Positions 16,573 to 25,515 of a DNA stretch of 64,000 nt are shown here, piece by piece. The notes under the pieces were generated by a model that made no database searches, was not told the DNA's origin, and was given only the letters and a program-made list of their open reading frames with translations. Source of the DNA: Devosia sp. (lineage in GTDB: Bacteria; Pseudomonadota; Alphaproteobacteria; Rhizobiales; Devosiaceae); contig CP051235.1 of the NCBI GenBank assembly GCA_017794705.1, positions 2,419,010 to 2,483,009 on the forward strand, read 5' to 3'. Every line of letters starts with the position of its first letter. The stretch's first letter is position 1. The position numbers and the translations under genes are program-made.

Positions 16573-16962
16573 CTATTGCGCGGCGTGGCGCGGCTGCTCG
16601 GCATCGCTGTCATAGCGGGCGCGGGCTTTGACAATGTCGGGGTGATGCTGGCTGGCCCAGTCCCACAGGGCGCTGATGGCCGGCTGCAGGCTCTGGCCGA
16701 GATCGGTCAGCTGGTATTCCACGCGCGGCGGGATTTCCGGATAGACGGTGCGGGTGACCAGCCCGTCGCGTTCCAGATTACGCAACGTCAGGGTGAGCAT
16801 GCGCTGGGAGATGCCGCCGATGTCGCGCTTGATTTGGTTGAAGCGCACCGGACCGCCACGCAACCGGCCGACCACCATGACACTCCACTTATCGCCGATG
16901 CGATTGAGAATGTCGCTCATCGCCGTGCAGTTTGCAGAAACATTTTCGGGGGCGGGTGACAT
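16573..16962 (-). CDS. HxlR family winged-helix transcriptional regulator
   Basis: A 129-residue MarR-like regulator of the HxlR class: a Cys near the N-terminus (NCTAMSDILNRIGDKWSVMVVGRL), then the DNA-binding winged helix with FNQIKRDIGGISQRMLTLTLRNLERDGLVTRT and VEYQLTDLG. That single N-terminal Cys is the usual redox or electrophile sensor of this family. The ATG at 16960-16962 was chosen because AGAAGG lies 8 bases upstream. It is divergent from a DoxX gene; HxlR regulators commonly repress a neighbouring DoxX, oxidoreductase or hydrolase gene, so DoxX is the probable target. Confidence 0.92.
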   Translation of the reverse strand: MSPAPENVSANCTAMSDILNRIGDKWSVMVVGRLRGGPVRFNQIKRDIGGISQRMLTLTLRNLERDGLVTRTVYPEIPPRVEYQLTDLGQSLQPAISALWDWASQHHPDIVKARARYDSDAEQPRHAAQ

Positions 16963-17071
16963 GCGTGTGCCTTCTTGCTCGATGATCCAGTTCCCCATAT
17001 ATACCCGGTTACTGAAAATTCCTAGGGTCCGGACGGGGATCAATGGCCACCCAGGTTGCAAGGAGGAACTC

Positions 17072-17494
17072 ATGACTGACACTTCACAACGTGCCGCGCC
17101 GCCGCTTTGGCTGAACATCTTGCTCTGGATCGGCCAGGCCTTTCTGGCCTTCGCTTTTGGAAGTGCCGGGTTCATGAAGCTCACGGTCCCGGCTGACCAA
17201 CTCGCCGAGATGATGAATTTCGTCAATTACACACCGGCGTGGCTGGTGATGTTCATCGGTGTTATGGAAGTGCTGGGGGCGATCGGGGTCATTCTGCCTG
17301 CGGCCACCCGCATTTTGCCCTGGTTGACGCCATTGGCCGCGCTCGGCTTTGCCATCATACAGGTGCTGGCGATTGGCGTGCATGCCTCGCTTGGCGAAAC
17401 GGCAACAACGTTGCCTGCCAATCTTGTGTTGCTTGCCGTTGCGGTGTTCGTGGTCTGGGGGCGACACATGGCCGCCCCGATCGCTTCGCGTTAG
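17072..17494 (+). CDS. DoxX family membrane protein
   Basis: A 140-residue protein with four predicted membrane helices (about 14-35, 55-75, 80-100, 112-130) and the DoxX features LFxAFGSAGFMKL and a conserved G-x-x-E-V-L-G-A-I-G in helix 2. A strong AAGGAGG ribosome-binding site precedes the ATG. Divergent from the HxlR regulator, 109 bases apart; the shared region is the likely operator. DoxX proteins are linked to thiol/oxidative stress resistance in some bacteria, but the function of this one is not shown by sequence. Confidence 0.9.
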   Translation: MTDTSQRAAPPLWLNILLWIGQAFLAFAFGSAGFMKLTVPADQLAEMMNFVNYTPAWLVMFIGVMEVLGAIGVILPAATRILPWLTPLAALGFAIIQVLAIGVHASLGETATTLPANLVLLAVAVFVVWGRHMAAPIASR

Positions 17495-17507
17495 GACGGT
17501 CGCCTCG

Positions 17508-18083
17508 TCAGGCCGCCGCCTGATGCTCGGCGGCGTGTTGGGCGATGTACCAGTCGAGTTCAGGTCCGCCCTTGCCGAGAAGCTGAAAGATCTCGCGCAT
17601 GAAAGTCACTGGCGCCGTTCCGGCGGCTGTGACCAGCTTGTCGTCAGACACCGCGCTTGCGGTCTGCCGGTAGTGATCGGCGCCCTTGTAGGCGGGGACC
17701 TGTTGCAGGAACTCCAGGCTGTTCGAAGTATGGGCCGTCCGATCAAGCAATCCGGCGCGGGCGAGTGCCAGCGTGGCGCCGCAAATCGCGCCGATCGGCT
17801 TGCCCGCCGAATGGGTGTTGAAAAGCAGCGTTGATAGATCAGGGGCGTCTTCGCTCTCCCAGATGTCACCGCCATTGACCAGCAGCAGGTCGAAGTCGGC
17901 CGGGCTGAGGTCTTCGACCGCACGGTCGGGTTTGACCTTGAGGCCGCCCGAGGAAGTCACCGGCAGACCCCCGGGTGAAGCCGTCAGCACGTTGAGGCCG
18001 TAGAAGCTGCGGCCCGCCGCCATGGCAAGCGCGCATTCCCAGTCGGCATAGCGGTCGGTCAGAATGTTGATGATCGTGGTCAT
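17508..18083 (-). CDS. DJ-1/PfpI family protein (type 1 glutamine amidotransferase-like)
   Basis: A 191-residue class I amidotransferase-fold protein. The nucleophile elbow is GAICGATLALA (Cys about residue 98), and an acidic residue precedes it in the DLLLVNGGDIWES strand. Such proteins include YajL/PfpI-type stress proteins and isonitrile hydratase relatives. The ATG at 18081-18083 is preceded by AAGGA; a longer open frame extends antisense into the neighbouring regulator and is rejected. It is divergent from a YafY-type regulator, which likely controls it, and convergent with DoxX. Confidence 0.9.
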   Translation of the reverse strand: MTTIINILTDRYADWECALAMAAGRSFYGLNVLTASPGGLPVTSSGGLKVKPDRAVEDLSPADFDLLLVNGGDIWESEDAPDLSTLLFNTHSAGKPIGAICGATLALARAGLLDRTAHTSNSLEFLQQVPAYKGADHYRQTASAVSDDKLVTAAGTAPVTFMREIFQLLGKGGPELDWYIAQHAAEHQAAA

Positions 18084-18162
18084 GATCTTGTCCTTGTTTG
18101 CGTCCGATGTCTGAAGGTAGTCTCCGGCTCTTCCAGATTCTGTCAGCAGGGACATGGCGGGC

Positions 18163-18855
18163 ATGGCGCGCTCCGAGCGATTGTTGAACCTGATGCAGGC
18201 GTTGCGCCGCCGGCGGCGTCCGGTGAAAGGCGAGGTGCTGGCCGGGGAAACCGGCGTGTCGCTGCGCACGCTCTACCGTGACATCGCCACGCTCAAATCC
18301 ATGGGCGCCGCCATCGATGGTGAAGCTGGACTGGGGTTCCAGTTGCGTGCCGATTACTGGTTGCCGCCCCTGATGTTCTCCAACGAAGAGATCGAGGCGC
18401 TGGTGCTGGGTCTTCGGACTTTGGTGCACGGACCGGACGCGGACCTGCGCCAGACGGCGGAGGATGCGCGCGCCAAGATCGCCGCTGTCCTGCCGGGCGA
18501 CCGGCGCGAGGTTATGGAGGCGGTGGGCCTGTTTGCACTGCCACCCTGGGGGCGGGAAGGGGACGACAACCGGCTGTCGACGATCCGCAGGACGCTGCGC
18601 GAGGAAACAGAATTGTTTCTGCACTATACGGACAAGCAGGGGGCGGAGACGAAACGGCACGTCTGGCCGGTGGCGCTCGGGTACACGGACAACCGGCAGA
18701 TGCTGGTGGCCTGGTGTACGCTCAGGGAGGCGTTCCGCAGTTTCTGGGTGGATGCCATGCTGGAGGTGGCGGACACGGAAAAGCGTTATCCGCGCCCGCG
18801 CCGGACGCTGCTGCACGAGTGGCGCACGGGCCACAATTTCCCCTCGTTCAAATGA
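18163..18855 (+). CDS. YafY family HTH/WYL transcriptional regulator
   Basis: A 230-residue regulator: N-terminal HTH_11 winged helix (ARSERLLNLMQALRRRRRPVKGEVLAGETGVSLRTLYRDIATL) and a C-terminal WYL domain (about 135-215, LFLHYTDKQGAETKRHVWPVALGY). Two in-frame ATGs exist at 18154 and 18163; I prefer 18163 because family members begin with M-A-R-S-E-R and AGGGA sits about 10 bases upstream. Divergent from the PfpI-like gene, its probable target. WYL domains bind ligands or nucleic acid; the ligand is not known. Confidence 0.9.
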   Translation: MARSERLLNLMQALRRRRRPVKGEVLAGETGVSLRTLYRDIATLKSMGAAIDGEAGLGFQLRADYWLPPLMFSNEEIEALVLGLRTLVHGPDADLRQTAEDARAKIAAVLPGDRREVMEAVGLFALPPWGREGDDNRLSTIRRTLREETELFLHYTDKQGAETKRHVWPVALGYTDNRQMLVAWCTLREAFRSFWVDAMLEVADTEKRYPRPRRTLLHEWRTGHNFPSFK

Positions 18856-18947
18856 GTTTCATCAAGAATTGTCTTGAAGGGCAATTTCGCCGCGTTGCGG
18901 TGTTTCGGCTTGCTTGATAAGAGGCGCACACATTTGAGAATCTGGAG

Positions 18948-20078
18948 ATGGTGCTGGTGAATTTGCTCCGGCGCATGGGAATATTTGCCGTTGCTTTTGT
19001 GCTGACCGCGTGGGTTGCGGTGTCGGCGCAGGCGACGCCACTGCTGCTGGTCGACATGGACACAGGCGCGGTGCTGTTCGAGCAGGACGCCGGCCAGTCC
19101 TGGCACCCCGCCTCGCTGACCAAGCTTATGACGGCCCTGGTGACCTTCACCGCGATCGCCAACGGGCGGGTCGATCTCGACACGCCGGTCATTATTTCCG
19201 AGCACGCGCTGGACGTGCCGCCCAGCAAGGTCGGCTTTCCCGTCGATACGGGTGTGCGCATGGAAGATGCGCTGAACCTGTTGATCGTCAAATCGGCCAA
19301 CGACATTGCGGTGGCCATTGCCGAGACCGTGTCAGGTTCTGAGGCCGCCTTCGTGAACGAGATGAACGAGATGGCCAACGTGCTGGGGTTGACGGCGACG
19401 CATTATGTCAATCCGCACGGGCTGCATGATGAGAGGCAGGTGACCAGCGCCCGCGATCTGGCGATCCTGTCGCTGGCCATCCAGCGCTACTACGGCCAGT
19501 ACATGCACATTTTCAGCACCACCGAAGTGCAAGTGGGCAATGCGCGGCTTGATTCCAATAATGACCTTCTGACCCATTTCCGCGGCACGACCGGCATGAA
19601 GACCGGCTATGTGTGCTCGTCGGGACTGAACATGGTGGCAACGGTGGAGCGCGAGGGCCGGCGGTTGATGGCGGTGGTGCTCGGCGCGTCCTCGGCGCGT
19701 GAGCGGGGCGAACGGGCGGCGCAGATGATTGTGGGTGCCCTGCGTGGCCAGATAGGCAACACCGGGCTGAACATTACCCAGATCGCCAACCGGCCGGGGT
19801 CACCGGTCGACATGCGGCCGAACATTTGCGGCGCCGGCGCGCGTGAATATGTCGATGCCCTCGAGGCGGCCTTTCCATACGGGATGGAAGGACAGCCGAG
19901 TTTTCTCACTGACGAGATCGCCGATCGCAGTTATCGCGTGGTGACCCTGGGGCGGATTCGCGATGTGCCGCTTCCCCTGCCGCGTCCGGCCAACGCGCCC
20001 CTGTTGCGTGGCAGCGCTGATCCGCTGATGGCGGATGCAGGGCCGGGCTTTCCGTTGCCGCGGCCGCGGCCCAACTAG
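18948..20078 (+). CDS. D-alanyl-D-alanine carboxypeptidase (serine-type, PBP5/DacF-like)
   Basis: A 376-residue low-molecular-weight penicillin-binding protein that trims the terminal D-Ala of peptidoglycan pentapeptides. After a signal sequence (residues about 10-30, ending AQATPLLL) come the three active-site motifs: SLTK (Ser in HPASLTKLM), SAN (VKSANDIAV) and KTG (GMKTGYVCSSG). The C-terminal part is Pro-rich and ends PRPRPN, with no obvious amphipathic anchor. The ATG at 18948 abuts GGAG; the in-frame GTG at 18957, 9 bases from that GGAG, may be the true start. Confidence 0.93.
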   Translation: MVLVNLLRRMGIFAVAFVLTAWVAVSAQATPLLLVDMDTGAVLFEQDAGQSWHPASLTKLMTALVTFTAIANGRVDLDTPVIISEHALDVPPSKVGFPVDTGVRMEDALNLLIVKSANDIAVAIAETVSGSEAAFVNEMNEMANVLGLTATHYVNPHGLHDERQVTSARDLAILSLAIQRYYGQYMHIFSTTEVQVGNARLDSNNDLLTHFRGTTGMKTGYVCSSGLNMVATVEREGRRLMAVVLGASSARERGERAAQMIVGALRGQIGNTGLNITQIANRPGSPVDMRPNICGAGAREYVDALEAAFPYGMEGQPSFLTDEIADRSYRVVTLGRIRDVPLPLPRPANAPLLRGSADPLMADAGPGFPLPRPRPN

Positions 20079-20084
20079 GGTTGG

Positions 20085-20303
20085 TTACGCCGCCGGGCGG
20101 GAAATCGAAAAACTGAACCCGTCGCCGGTCTCGCTGATCTCGATCTCAAGTCCGGCCCTGGCGCAAAAATGCGGCACGTCAATGCGGGCCATCGGGTCGG
20201 TTGTCAGAAGCGTCAGCGTATCTCCGGGCTTCAGACCAGCGGCTGCCTTTTCGACGCGCAGCACGGGAAGCGGGCATTTCTGGCCCCGCGCGTCGACCAG
20301 CAT
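20085..20303 (-). CDS. TusA-related sulfurtransferase
   Basis: A 72-residue single-domain protein of the SirA/TusA/YeeD family. It starts LVDARGQKCPLPVLRVEKA, with the active cysteine in the CPxP motif (Cys10). Relatives carry persulfide sulfur for tRNA 2-thiolation or other pathways. Its stop is 6 bases from the end of the convergent carboxypeptidase gene. It lies 9 bases downstream of the CAP-domain lipoprotein gene in the same direction and may be co-transcribed with it. Confidence 0.92.
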   Translation of the reverse strand: MLVDARGQKCPLPVLRVEKAAAGLKPGDTLTLLTTDPMARIDVPHFCARAGLEIEISETGDGFSFSISRPAA

Positions 20304-20312
20304 GACGGGCGC

Positions 20313-20822
20313 CTATTGGGCCGGCGCGGGGGTCGGTGCGGCAGCCAGGGTTGGCGCCGGGCCGCCGAGCAGCAGCACCCAGTGCACGCCATATTCGGAA
20401 CTGGCATTGTAGGCGGCGGCTATGCCCATGCGGGTGGCCGTCGGGTCGGCAATGGCGGCCGCGTCGGCGGCCTGGCCGCGCCAACCGGAGAAGGTTTCGG
20501 CGAAATTGGCATAGCCGGCGCTGTAGCGGACCTGCAGCACATTGGCCGGCGCCGGGGGGCGATTGCCGCTGGCGGCATATTGCTGGGCAATCTGGGCGGC
20601 AGTGCCGGAAAGCGCCGGATCTTCGGACAGGGTCGGCACACCGCGCGAACGGCGGAACTGGTTGATCAAGCTGAGAGCCTCGGCGCGGTCAAGGGTTGCA
20701 CCGGACTGGTCCATGCGGGCCGTCAGCCCGACCGGCAGGCCGGACGAGGAACAGGCGGCCAGGGTCAAAAGGGCTACCACGGCGATGGACTTGAGCGAGA
20801 TATTCACTGCGGAAGAATTCAT
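20313..20822 (-). CDS. CAP domain (SCP/PR-1-like) lipoprotein
   Basis: A 169-residue exported protein. A lipoprotein signal ends at the lipobox LAAC (Cys about residue 24), followed by a CAP domain: ALSLINQFRRSRGVPTLSEDPALSGTAAQIAQQYA and later YANFAETFSGWRGQ and EYGVHWVLLLGGP. The paired His residues of canonical CAP proteins are not both evident, so the usual metal site may be missing. The tail is Ala/Pro-rich. It is followed closely by the TusA-like gene. Function unknown; an outer-membrane lipoprotein is likely. Confidence 0.88.
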   Translation of the reverse strand: MNSSAVNISLKSIAVVALLTLAACSSSGLPVGLTARMDQSGATLDRAEALSLINQFRRSRGVPTLSEDPALSGTAAQIAQQYAASGNRPPAPANVLQVRYSAGYANFAETFSGWRGQAADAAAIADPTATRMGIAAAYNASSEYGVHWVLLLGGPAPTLAAAPTPAPAQ

Positions 20823-20939
20823 GTCAGAATTTCTCTCAATCTGGCAGGCACAACAATCTGCCCGGCAACCGCCAGGGGCAATTCAATGAGGGCGAACCGC
20901 TATGGGGTATTACCGGCGAAATTGTGGTGAGGCGCAAGA

Positions 20940-21581
20940 TCAGCTTGCGGTTTTTGAGGTTTTTGGTGCCGCAAACCCATGCACGAAGGCCTCGGCGTGA
21001 AGGCGGGCGAAGTTCTCGAGCGACATGGGATGCGACCGGCTGCCGCCCATTTCGGACTGATGCAGGTGGGCGACCAGCATCGGGCTCAGCAGGGCGATGG
21101 CGGCATAGCGCGCATCGGTGTCGATCATCTCACCCCGGTCCATATGGGCCTGGAGCCGTGCCTTGATGGCGTCGATGATGGGCTCGAGCTGGTGGTTTAG
21201 GAAGGCGGGGCCGGTCACTTCATGGGCAAAGGATTCGCCGAGACCGATGACCTGCAGGTCGAGAACGCCGTGGGAAAAGCCCAGCGAGAGGTCCATGACA
21301 AGGTCGGTCACCGACTGCGCAAAGGGTCCGGAAGGAACCGCGGCGCGCTTAAGGTAGCTGTCGCCTTGTTGTCGGGCCTGGGCGAGAACTGCGTCGACGA
21401 GTTCCGGCCTTGATCCGAAATAGTGGTTCATTGTCGGCACGGTGACACCGCAGGCCGCCGCCAGTTCGCGCCAGCTGGCGTTGCGGCCGTCACGCGAGGC
21501 CAAATGCCGGCGTGCGAGAAGGATCAGTTCCTCGCGCCGTTCGTCATACTTTTTGTCCCGGCTGCCTTTGGGGCGGGCCAT
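20940..21581 (-). CDS. TetR/AcrR family transcriptional regulator
   Basis: A 213-residue regulator with an N-terminal TetR helix-turn-helix (about 10-60; NASWRELAAACGVTVPTMNHYFGSRPELVDAVL) and a helical ligand domain. A basic N-terminus ARPKGSRDKKYDERR precedes the HTH. It is divergent from the three-gene exporter (MacA-like, FtsX-like, ATPase) with an 86-base, partly A/T-rich gap between start codons, so it very probably represses that operon. The inducer is unknown. Confidence 0.93.
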   Translation of the reverse strand: MARPKGSRDKKYDERREELILLARRHLASRDGRNASWRELAAACGVTVPTMNHYFGSRPELVDAVLAQARQQGDSYLKRAAVPSGPFAQSVTDLVMDLSLGFSHGVLDLQVIGLGESFAHEVTGPAFLNHQLEPIIDAIKARLQAHMDRGEMIDTDARYAAIALLSPMLVAHLHQSEMGGSRSHPMSLENFARLHAEAFVHGFAAPKTSKTAS

Positions 21582-21667
21582 GCCATCCTACCTGCCGCAA
21601 ACCTATTGCCAATTGATGCCGGTATCGTTACATAAGTCATTCATTGTATCAAGTGAGATATAAAAGT

Positions 21668-22762
21668 ATGACCACCGAATTTGGTGCCAGCAACGGTTCG
21701 ACAAGCAGGCGCAAGCGGCTTGCCCGCTGGCTTGTCGCAGTGTTGTTGATCCTGATTGCCGGCGGCGCCTACGCGATTGTGCAACGGCCGTGGGAAATCA
21801 GGCCGGTGGCGGTCGAGGTCGAGGTGCTGGCACCTGACGTGCTGAGGGAAGTGCTGGCGGTGAACGGCCGGGTGGCGGCTCGCGAGTCGGTCAACATCCG
21901 TTCAGCCGTCACGGCGCGGGCCAATGCGGTCATGGTCGACGAAGGCGACCGCGTCACCGCGGGCGATCAACTGGTGGAACTCGACACGGCACAGGCAGAG
22001 GCGCTGGTGGCGCAGGCCCAGGCTGCGCTGGACGCGGGCGAAGCGCAGCGGCAACTGGCTCTCGCCACTGCGGAACGGACGCGAGCTCTGGGGGACGTTG
22101 CGTCACGATCGAGCCTCGAAAATGCCGAACTGAATCTGGCGACGGCCACCAAGGAAGTGGAACGGTTGCAGGCCGCGCTCGATCAGGCGCGTGACCAGCT
22201 TGGGCAATATACGATCACCTCACCCCTCACGGGTGTGGTGCTGGAGCGCACCGTCGATCAGGGCCAGTTGGTGGACACGCAAAGCATATTGTTCAGCATC
22301 GCCGACATCGACAATCCGGTGGTGGAAACCGACGTTGACGAGGTCTATTCGGCGAGACTGCGTTCCGGACTGCCGGTGCTGATGAAGGCCGCCGGCGAGA
22401 CGCAGACACGTCCGGGCACCGTCAGTTTTGCTGCGCCCCGCATCGACCCGGCGACGGGTGGGCGGGCAATCGCCATCTCGTTCGACGAGGCAGTCGACCT
22501 GCCCATCGGCATGACGGTCAATGCCAACATCGTGGTGTCGGAGATCCCGGACGCCTTATCCGTGCCGCGCCGGGCCATTCTCGAGGCGGACGAAAACCCA
22601 CATGTGTTTGTGATCGTCGATGGCGTGGCGGAAACGCGCGCCATTCAATTTGCCGATTGGCCGGCGCCCCGTGTGCGGGTGATTGAAGGTCTCGGCGCAG
22701 GCGAACGCGTGATCCTTGAGCCCGAGCTTGTGTCGGCGGGTGACCTGGTGGAGCCGAAATAA
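21668..22762 (+). CDS. Periplasmic adaptor subunit (MacA/HlyD family)
   Basis: A 364-residue membrane fusion protein: an N-terminal membrane anchor (about 20-38), split biotinyl-lipoyl domain (GRVAARESVNIRSAVTARANAVMVDEGDRVTAGDQLVELD and YTITSPLTGVVLERTVDQGQLV), a short alpha-hairpin coiled coil (about 112-180), and beta-barrel/membrane-proximal domains. The ATG at 21668 is used; an upstream in-frame start exists without a better site. First gene of an operon with an FtsX permease (2-base gap) and an ATPase, forming a MacAB-like exporter in which the permease and ATPase are separate proteins. Confidence 0.92.
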   Translation: MTTEFGASNGSTSRRKRLARWLVAVLLILIAGGAYAIVQRPWEIRPVAVEVEVLAPDVLREVLAVNGRVAARESVNIRSAVTARANAVMVDEGDRVTAGDQLVELDTAQAEALVAQAQAALDAGEAQRQLALATAERTRALGDVASRSSLENAELNLATATKEVERLQAALDQARDQLGQYTITSPLTGVVLERTVDQGQLVDTQSILFSIADIDNPVVETDVDEVYSARLRSGLPVLMKAAGETQTRPGTVSFAAPRIDPATGGRAIAISFDEAVDLPIGMTVNANIVVSEIPDALSVPRRAILEADENPHVFVIVDGVAETRAIQFADWPAPRVRVIEGLGAGERVILEPELVSAGDLVEPK

Positions 22763-22764
22763 AG

Positions 22765-23973
22765 ATGCGCTACGGGCTCAAGATCGCGTTCCGCTATCTG
22801 ACTGCCAACAAGGCACAGACCGGGCTGTTGATCACCGGCGTGGCCGTTGGGGTATTCGTGTTCATTTTCATGAGCGCGCTGATCGGCGGGTTGGCGGTCT
22901 ATCTGGTGCAAAGCACGGTGGGCAATGTCTCGCACGTCACCGTCGAGGCGCCGAGCCGGGAGGCGTCGCTGCTGGTCAGTGAAGCGGATGGCGACGTGCT
23001 GGTGGTTACACAGGCGGCGACCAACCAGCGTGAATTGTTGCGAACGGCGGATGCCTTCCTGCCGCTGATCGACACATGGGAGGGGATTGCCGCCACATCC
23101 CGGCAGGTTGTCGGCAACGGGCTGGCCGTGCGCGGTCAGGTGCGGGCGCCGGTCAGCGTGACCGGTGTGGACCTCGACAAGCTTTCCGCGATTGCAGATA
23201 TCGCCGGCAGCATCACGTCCGGCGACGCTGATGTCAGCGGCATGAAAGTGGTGATCGGCTCAAGTCTTGCGGAAGATCTGAGTATCCGGGTGGGTCAGGT
23301 ATTGCGCCTGCAGTCCGACCGGGACATCGATCTTGGCCTGATGGTCTCGGGCATCTTCGAGATTGGTGTTGAGGCGCTGGACAGGCGGGCCGCCTTTGTG
23401 AGCCTTGCCACCGCGCGCACCCTGTTTGAGCTGCCGCAAGGCGTGTCGCGCATCGAAATCAAGCTGGAAGACCTCAACCAGGCCGAGCAATTCGCCCGTC
23501 GGATCGAAGCGGAGACCGGACTTGCTGCCACGCCCTGGACCGAGGGCAATGCCCAATTGCTCAGCGGGCTTCGGGCGCAGGCCAATTCGGGAAACCTGAT
23601 CAAGGCCTTTGCACTGATCACCATTGTCATCGGCGTGGCCAGTGCCCTGTTGTTGTCGACCTACCGGCGGCGGCCGGAAATCGGCATCATGCGGGCCATG
23701 GGCGCAAGCCGCGGTTTCGTGGTGCTGGTGTTCGTCACCCAAGGGGCGCTCATCGGCCTGTTGGGCGGCATGATCGGGGCGGCGATCGGCTTTGCGGCCT
23801 TGTCGCCGTTCCCGTTGCCGGAAAATGCCGAACCGGGTGGTTTTCCGATCGATGTCCGGCAAGGCGCTTATGGGCTGGCCATTTCCCTGACCGCACTCGG
23901 AGCCATTCTGGCCTCGATCCTGCCGGCCCGGTCTGCGTCGCGGGTCGACCCTGTTTCGGTGATCGGACAATGA
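22765..23973 (+). CDS. FtsX-like ABC transporter permease (LolC/MacB type)
   Basis: A 402-residue permease with the four-helix MacB topology: helix near 20-42, a periplasmic core (about 50-270), and three C-terminal helices within the FtsX domain (YRRRPEIGIMRAMGASRGFVVLVFVTQGALIGLLGG). It overlaps the ATPase gene start by 4 bases (ATGA) and follows the adaptor gene by 2 bases, so all three are co-translated. Relatives export drugs, peptides or lipids, or act on lipoproteins; the substrate is not readable here. Confidence 0.92.
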   Translation: MRYGLKIAFRYLTANKAQTGLLITGVAVGVFVFIFMSALIGGLAVYLVQSTVGNVSHVTVEAPSREASLLVSEADGDVLVVTQAATNQRELLRTADAFLPLIDTWEGIAATSRQVVGNGLAVRGQVRAPVSVTGVDLDKLSAIADIAGSITSGDADVSGMKVVIGSSLAEDLSIRVGQVLRLQSDRDIDLGLMVSGIFEIGVEALDRRAAFVSLATARTLFELPQGVSRIEIKLEDLNQAEQFARRIEAETGLAATPWTEGNAQLLSGLRAQANSGNLIKAFALITIVIGVASALLLSTYRRRPEIGIMRAMGASRGFVVLVFVTQGALIGLLGGMIGAAIGFAALSPFPLPENAEPGGFPIDVRQGAYGLAISLTALGAILASILPARSASRVDPVSVIGQ

Positions 23974-24662
23974 GTTCGTCCAGCCTCGTATCGGTCAACG
24001 ACCTCATCAAGACCTATGGTGAGGGAGACACGGCAACGCATGTCCTCAAAGGGCTCAATCTCGACCTGGAGCGCGGCGACCTGTCAGCGCTATTGGGGCC
24101 ATCCGGCTCGGGCAAGTCGACGCTGCTCACCATTCTCGGCACATTGATGAAACCCACTTCCGGCCGCCATGAAATGCTGGGCGAGGACCTGACCAGCGCC
24201 GATGATGCCGAACTGACCGAGTTCAGGAACCGGCATATCGGCTTCGTATTCCAGTTTCATCACCTGCTTCCCGACTTTACCGCGCTGGAGAATGTGGTCT
24301 TTCCCACCGCGGTGCATGCCGGGCGCGAAACCCGGGCAGCCCGCGAACGCGGGCGCGAACTGTTGAACCGAGTCGGGCTTGGTGAACGGATGGACTATCT
24401 GGCCACGCAATTGTCCGGCGGACAAAAACAGCGTGTGGCCATTGCCAGGGCGCTGATCAACCGGCCCGAACTGGTCCTCGCCGACGAGCCGACGGGCAAC
24501 CTTGACCGGGAGTCGGCGGAGCAGGTGATGGAACTGATCGGCGAGATCAACCGCGAGGAACAGACCAGCTTCCTGATCTCGACCCACGACGAAAAGATCG
24601 CGGCTTCGTGCCGCCGTCAGGTGCTGGTCCGGGATGGAGAGACGGCAGACATGAATGCGTGA
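23970..24662 (+). CDS. ABC transporter ATP-binding protein (LolD/MacB type)
   Basis: A 230-residue ATPase: Walker [10 protein letters not shown] at residues 43-51, Q-loop in [18 protein letters not shown], signature [15 protein letters not shown], Walker [13 protein letters not shown]. The [16 protein letters not shown] segment is the LolD/MacB signature. Last gene of the TetR-controlled exporter operon. The sister system at 6491-8481 is diverged and belongs to a different functional group (zinc module). Confidence 0.93.
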   Translation: MSSSSLVSVNDLIKTYGEGDTATHVLKGLNLDLERGDLSALLGPSGSGKSTLLTILGTLMKPTSGRHEMLGEDLTSADDAELTEFRNRHIGFVFQFHHLLPDFTALENVVFPTAVHAGRETRAARERGRELLNRVGLGERMDYLATQLSGGQKQRVAIARALINRPELVLADEPTGNLDRESAEQVMELIGEINREEQTSFLISTHDEKIAASCRRQVLVRDGETADMNA

Positions 24663-24860
24663 GTGATGTCATGCAATCCAGTTCCCAATAATCGCGTACC
24701 TGATGCCGCAATTTTCCGGTCGCGGAACCCGGTGCTGAGGCGTGCGGCGAACTCTTTTTTTCCGGAATCCCTGGGCCGGTAGGCTTCAATACCCGCGAAG
24801 TGCCAATCGCCGCCGGTTTCCTTGAAGCGTTGCCAACCTGGTGACAGTGTTATGGAAAAA

Positions 24861-24937
24861 TGGTGATCCCGGCTGGATTCGAACCAGCGACCCTCAGATT
24901 AGGAATCTGATGCTCTATCCTGCTGAGCTACGGGACC
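24861..24937 (-). tRNA. tRNA-Arg (anticodon CCU)
   Basis: A 77-base tRNA read leftward. Acceptor stem GGTCCCG pairs with CGGGATC (one G-U pair), CCA is encoded at 24861-24863. The anticodon stem TCAGA/TCTGA encloses TTCCTAA, giving anticodon CCT for AGG codons. The D arm (GTAGCTCAGCAGGATAGAGC) and T arm (CTGGTTCGAATCCAG) are canonical. tRNA-Arg(CCU) genes are frequent integration targets, but no integrase or repeated 3' end is seen nearby. Confidence 0.96.
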
Positions 24938-25082
24938 GTTGGGGCTTGATAGCAAAAGGCCGGGGGAGGTCAAACAGGTTTTGACCGACGGCCCGGGCGG
25001 CAATCTCTTACTTGTCAGGCCTGACAGCCGATTTTATTGTCCTGGGGCAAAAGTGCACGATGTGCGCATTATGGGGGACAAT

Positions 25083-25439
25083 GTGCTGAATATAGTAACG
25101 AAAACAGCGGCGCTCATGGGCGTCGTGGCGCTGACGGCTTGCTCGAACACTCTGGCGGGGGGTGACCTGCTTCGGCCGGGCGAGCCGACAGGTATTATCG
25201 AGGTCGTCAACGGTACCTCGGTGCCGCTCAACGTGGTGCTGATTTCGGACTGCGACAACTTTACATACGGGTTCAACCGACTGGCGGACGGGCAAAGCAT
25301 TCCGCGCGGGTCGAGCTATTCGTTCCGGGTGTCGGCAGGGTGCTGGGATGTGGACGCAGGCGCCTTCGGTGCGGGCGAAGCCAGACAAAGAATGACCGTC
25401 GTGGCTGGCGGCATTGTCAGATACACTGTAACAGACTAA
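25083..25439 (+). CDS. Small lipoprotein of unknown function
   Basis: A 118-residue protein with a short lipoprotein signal (LNIVTKTAALMGVVALTAC), lipobox LTAC. The mature domain contains IIEVVNGTSVPLNVVLISDCDNFTYGFNRLADGQ and a second Cys pair member in SAGCWDVDAG, suggesting one disulfide in a small beta-rich domain. GTG 25083 is preferred because GGGGGA lies 6-7 bases upstream; ATG 25071 is the alternative. I do not recognise the family. It stands alone after tRNA-Arg. Confidence 0.75.
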   Translation: MLNIVTKTAALMGVVALTACSNTLAGGDLLRPGEPTGIIEVVNGTSVPLNVVLISDCDNFTYGFNRLADGQSIPRGSSYSFRVSAGCWDVDAGAFGAGEARQRMTVVAGGIVRYTVTD

Positions 25440-25515
25440 CAGGTTCGTATCGGGTCATCCGGTAGGTTTTTTGGGCCGCCTCTCGTCAGCAAGCGGGGCG
25501 GTGGAGAGGGAATTC

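Noticed and set aside
13964..16615. Open frame of 883 codons on the + strand
   Set aside because: It is antisense to the M16 protease gene, has no family motif and arises from GC-rich codon bias (few stops in the opposite frame).
24861..25082. Integration site of a mobile element at tRNA-Arg(CCU)
   Set aside because: No integrase gene, no repeated tRNA 3' end and no foreign gene block follow the tRNA.
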